Origin: Bordetella parapertussis
Lineage (GTDB): Bacteria > Pseudomonadota > Gammaproteobacteria > Burkholderiales > Burkholderiaceae_D
Assembly: GCA_945866125.1 (NCBI GenBank)
Contig: CAMBFZ010000009.1
Location: forward strand, 1 to 64,000
Reading direction: 5' to 3'
DNA length: 64,000 bases
In this document: piece by piece, positions 62,402 through 64,000 of the stretch
Layout of the letters: every line of letters begins with the position of its first letter
How positions within the stretch are numbered: position 1 is the first letter of the stretch
Program-made: the position numbers and the translations under genes
Notes under the pieces: generated by a model
The model's input: only the letters and a program-made list of their open reading frames with translations
Database searches by the model: none
Told to the model about the DNA's origin: nothing

Positions 62402-62824
62402 ATGAAATCTTCGTCGCACCGTAACAGCATGCAAAGCTTCGACTCCATCGTGGGCAACGCCACGCGGATTGAGGGCACGCTGCATGTCGACGAAAGCTTG
62501 CGCATTGACGGTCGGCTCAACGGCAACCTTGAACAGCAGGCTGGCAAATCACGCTGGATCATCATCGGCCCAACCGGTGAAATTCATGGCGACATCCGCG
62601 CCCAAAACGTCAGCGTGGCCGGCAAGGTGATCGGTAATATCTTTGCGACCGAAAGCATCGAACTCATGGATGGTTGCGAAGTCCGCGGCAACATCACCCA
62701 TCGCTCCATCACCGTCGAACCCGGTGCCAGCGTGCACGGCCAGCTGATTGCCCGAGAAGGCGATGAAGACAGCCAGGCCGAGGCACAACGCGCCATCGAA
62801 GTGGCCCGCAACGGCACAAGCTGA
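62402..62824 (+). CDS. bactofilin (second copy)
   Basis: This 140-residue protein has a bactofilin beta-helix core (about 15-120) with VGNATRIEGTLHVDESLRID near the start and repeated turns such as GEIHGDIRAQNV and GCEVRGNITH. The N-terminal tail is short, unlike the bactofilin at 51.3 kb, and the C-terminus is acidic. It stands alone between the DsbA-like gene and the sulfate-binding protein. Confidence 0.88.
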   Translation: MKSSSHRNSMQSFDSIVGNATRIEGTLHVDESLRIDGRLNGNLEQQAGKSRWIIIGPTGEIHGDIRAQNVSVAGKVIGNIFATESIELMDGCEVRGNITHRSITVEPGASVHGQLIAREGDEDSQAEAQRAIEVARNGTS

Positions 62825-62864
62825 CGCACCGCGCATCCGCACTTCCCTCCTCCGCACGCCACCA

Positions 62865-62881
62865 TATGTGTTGAGCACATA
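62865..62881. promoter_or_regulatory. short dyad upstream of the sulfate-binding protein gene
   Basis: TATGTG-TTGAG-CACATA is a six-base dyad with a five-base spacer, 83-99 bases before the start. A second short dyad GAAC-N6-GTTC lies at 62891-62904. CysB control of this gene class is common, but CysB sites are too variable to assign by eye. Confidence 0.3.
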
Positions 62882-62963
62882 AGCAAGCACGAACATATTC
62901 GTTCCGTTTAATTTGTCCTGAAATTAATCTTCTCTCGTTCGTTCAATCAACGTCGAGGGAAAT

Positions 62964-63977
62964 ATGTCGTTCAAAAAAATCATTCAGGCCATAGCCTTAC
63001 TCACGCTTGCTGCGTCCGCAGCATCAACCGTCGTTGCTGCCGAAGTCTCTCTGCTCAACGTCTCCTACGATCCTACGCGCGAGCTCTATCAGGATTTCAA
63101 CAAAGCCTTTGCCACGCAATGGAAAGCCAAAACTGGTGACGATCTCCGCGTCAAGCAATCCCACGGTGGCTCGGGCAAACAAGGGCGTGCCGTCATCGAC
63201 GGCCTCGCTGCCGATGTCGTCACGCTAGCACTCGCCTACGACATCGACGCCATCGCCGAGCGCGGCCTGATCGCTAAAGACTGGCAAAAGCGCCTGCCGC
63301 ATAACAGCGCGCCTTATACCTCGACGATTGTTTTTTTGGTCCGCAAGGGTAATCCCAAAGGCATCAAAGACTGGAACGACTTGGCCAGAGCAGGCGTGTC
63401 CGTCATCACACCGAACCCAAAAACATCCGGTGGCGCACGCTGGAATCATCTCGCTGCCTGGGCCTATGCCTTGAAACAACCGGGTGGCAATGAAAAATCC
63501 GCACAAGAATTTCTGACAAAAATCTACAAAAACGTGCCAGTGCTCGACTCCGGCGCACGAGGATCCCTGACCACTTTTCTGGAGCGTGGCATCGGTGACG
63601 TGTTCATTTCCTGGGAAAACGAAGCGCTGCTATCGATCAAAGAATTAGGCGCCGACAAAGTCGATCTGGTTGTGCCCTCCCTCAGCATTTTGGCCGAGCC
63701 ACCAGTGGCTGTCGTCGACAAAGTCGTCGACCGTCGTGGCACCCGCAAAGTTGCCCAAGCCTTTGTTGAGTATCTGTATAGCGACGAGGGACAGGAAATC
63801 GCTGCGAAAAATTATTACCGACCAATCAATGAAAAAATCGCCGCCAAATACGCCACGCAATTTCAAAAAGTAAAACTAGTCACCGTTGAAGAAGCGGCAG
63901 GTGGCTGGACTAAAGCACAAAAAACGCATTTTTCTGATGGTGGCATTTTTGATCAGATCTATCAGCCAGGTAAATAA
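62964..63977 (+). CDS. sbp: sulfate ABC transporter substrate-binding protein
   Basis: A 337-residue periplasmic binding protein (Sbp/CysP family): signal peptide about 1-26 (ending VAA before EVSLLNVSYDPTRELY). The typical QSHGGSGKQGRAVIDGL (about 54-70) and SGGARWNHLAAWAYA (about 154-168) bind sulfate or thiosulfate. It probably feeds a CysTWA permease encoded beyond the window edge. Sbp and CysP are hard to separate. Confidence 0.93.
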   Translation: MSFKKIIQAIALLTLAASAASTVVAAEVSLLNVSYDPTRELYQDFNKAFATQWKAKTGDDLRVKQSHGGSGKQGRAVIDGLAADVVTLALAYDIDAIAERGLIAKDWQKRLPHNSAPYTSTIVFLVRKGNPKGIKDWNDLARAGVSVITPNPKTSGGARWNHLAAWAYALKQPGGNEKSAQEFLTKIYKNVPVLDSGARGSLTTFLERGIGDVFISWENEALLSIKELGADKVDLVVPSLSILAEPPVAVVDKVVDRRGTRKVAQAFVEYLYSDEGQEIAAKNYYRPINEKIAAKYATQFQKVKLVTVEEAAGGWTKAQKTHFSDGGIFDQIYQPGK

Positions 63978-64000
63978 ATGAACGCGTCAGAAAACCCTTT
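63978..64000 (+). CDS. partial start of a downstream gene
   Basis: An ATG follows directly after the sbp stop codon and continues open to the window edge for seven codons. The position suits a permease gene such as cysT, but the sequence is too short to identify. Confidence 0.3.

Overview
The window reads as a chromosomal segment of a betaproteobacterium of the order Burkholderiales. Moderate GC content and several gene neighbourhoods point towards the Oxalobacteraceae, but this is inferred from gene content and not from a marker gene. Supporting signs are the betaproteobacterial prp locus (divergent prpR, then prpB-prpC-acnD-prpF-prpE), an EF-P with Arg32 beside its rhamnosyltransferase EarP, a glnA / ntrB / ntrC cluster, and an aerobic benzoyl-CoA (box) cluster. 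Almost all sequence is coding, mostly in tight same-strand operons. I see no rRNA, tRNA, CRISPR array, prophage or complete insertion sequence. It looks like core and metabolic chromosome, not an island.

Layout. 0-5.7 kb: an epoxide hydrolase, a CPA1 Na+/H+ antiporter, and a compact operon mtnP - class II aldolase - apt - mtnA. The operon has the composition expected for the methylthioadenosine 'DHAP shunt', which splits methylthioribulose-1-P instead of rebuilding methionine. 5.7-15.8 kb: the 2-methylcitrate (propionate) operon, with a sigma-54 promoter and PrpR-type upstream repeats, after a small inverted-repeat element. 15.9-24 kb: nitrogen regulation (ntrC, ntrB, glnA) with NtrC dyads and a glnA sigma-54 promoter, then a rhodanese, an orphan TAXI-type binding protein and a helical hypothetical protein. 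24-28.3 kb: prfC, a CelD-like acyltransferase gene broken by an in-frame TAG, a universal stress protein, a small DnaA-box cluster and a candidate small RNA.

28.3-40 kb: the box pathway. boxC-boxB-boxA and a 3-hydroxyacyl-CoA dehydrogenase lie on the minus strand with boxR above them. A DUF4863 gene, a BoxD-type aldehyde dehydrogenase, benzoate-CoA ligase and an alpha/beta hydrolase lie on the plus strand. Together they would take benzoate to benzoyl-CoA, its 2,3-epoxide, ring cleavage and 3-oxoadipyl-CoA. TGCA-N6-TGCA repeats sit over the promoters. 41-50.7 kb: an eight-gene homogentisate operon divergent from an IclR regulator, encoding a metallo-beta-lactamase-fold protein, an FAD monooxygenase, a DUF2783 protein, hmgA, fahA and a DctQMP TRAP transporter. 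50.8-64 kb: envelope and housekeeping genes (bactofilins, efp/earP, secreted proteins), an Lrp-type regulator divergent from an acetolactate-synthase-like gene and a giant indolepyruvate:ferredoxin oxidoreductase, a second metallo-beta-lactamase protein with a FrnE-like DsbA protein, and a sulfate-binding protein.

The unifying theme is carboxylate and aromatic catabolism (propionate, benzoate, homogentisate, aryl-pyruvates). The sequences most worth testing are the MTA-shunt operon, the MhaAB-like hydroxylase pair with its odd metallo-beta-lactamase partner, the DUF4863 gene in the box regulon, and the Lrp / AHAS-like / IOR locus.
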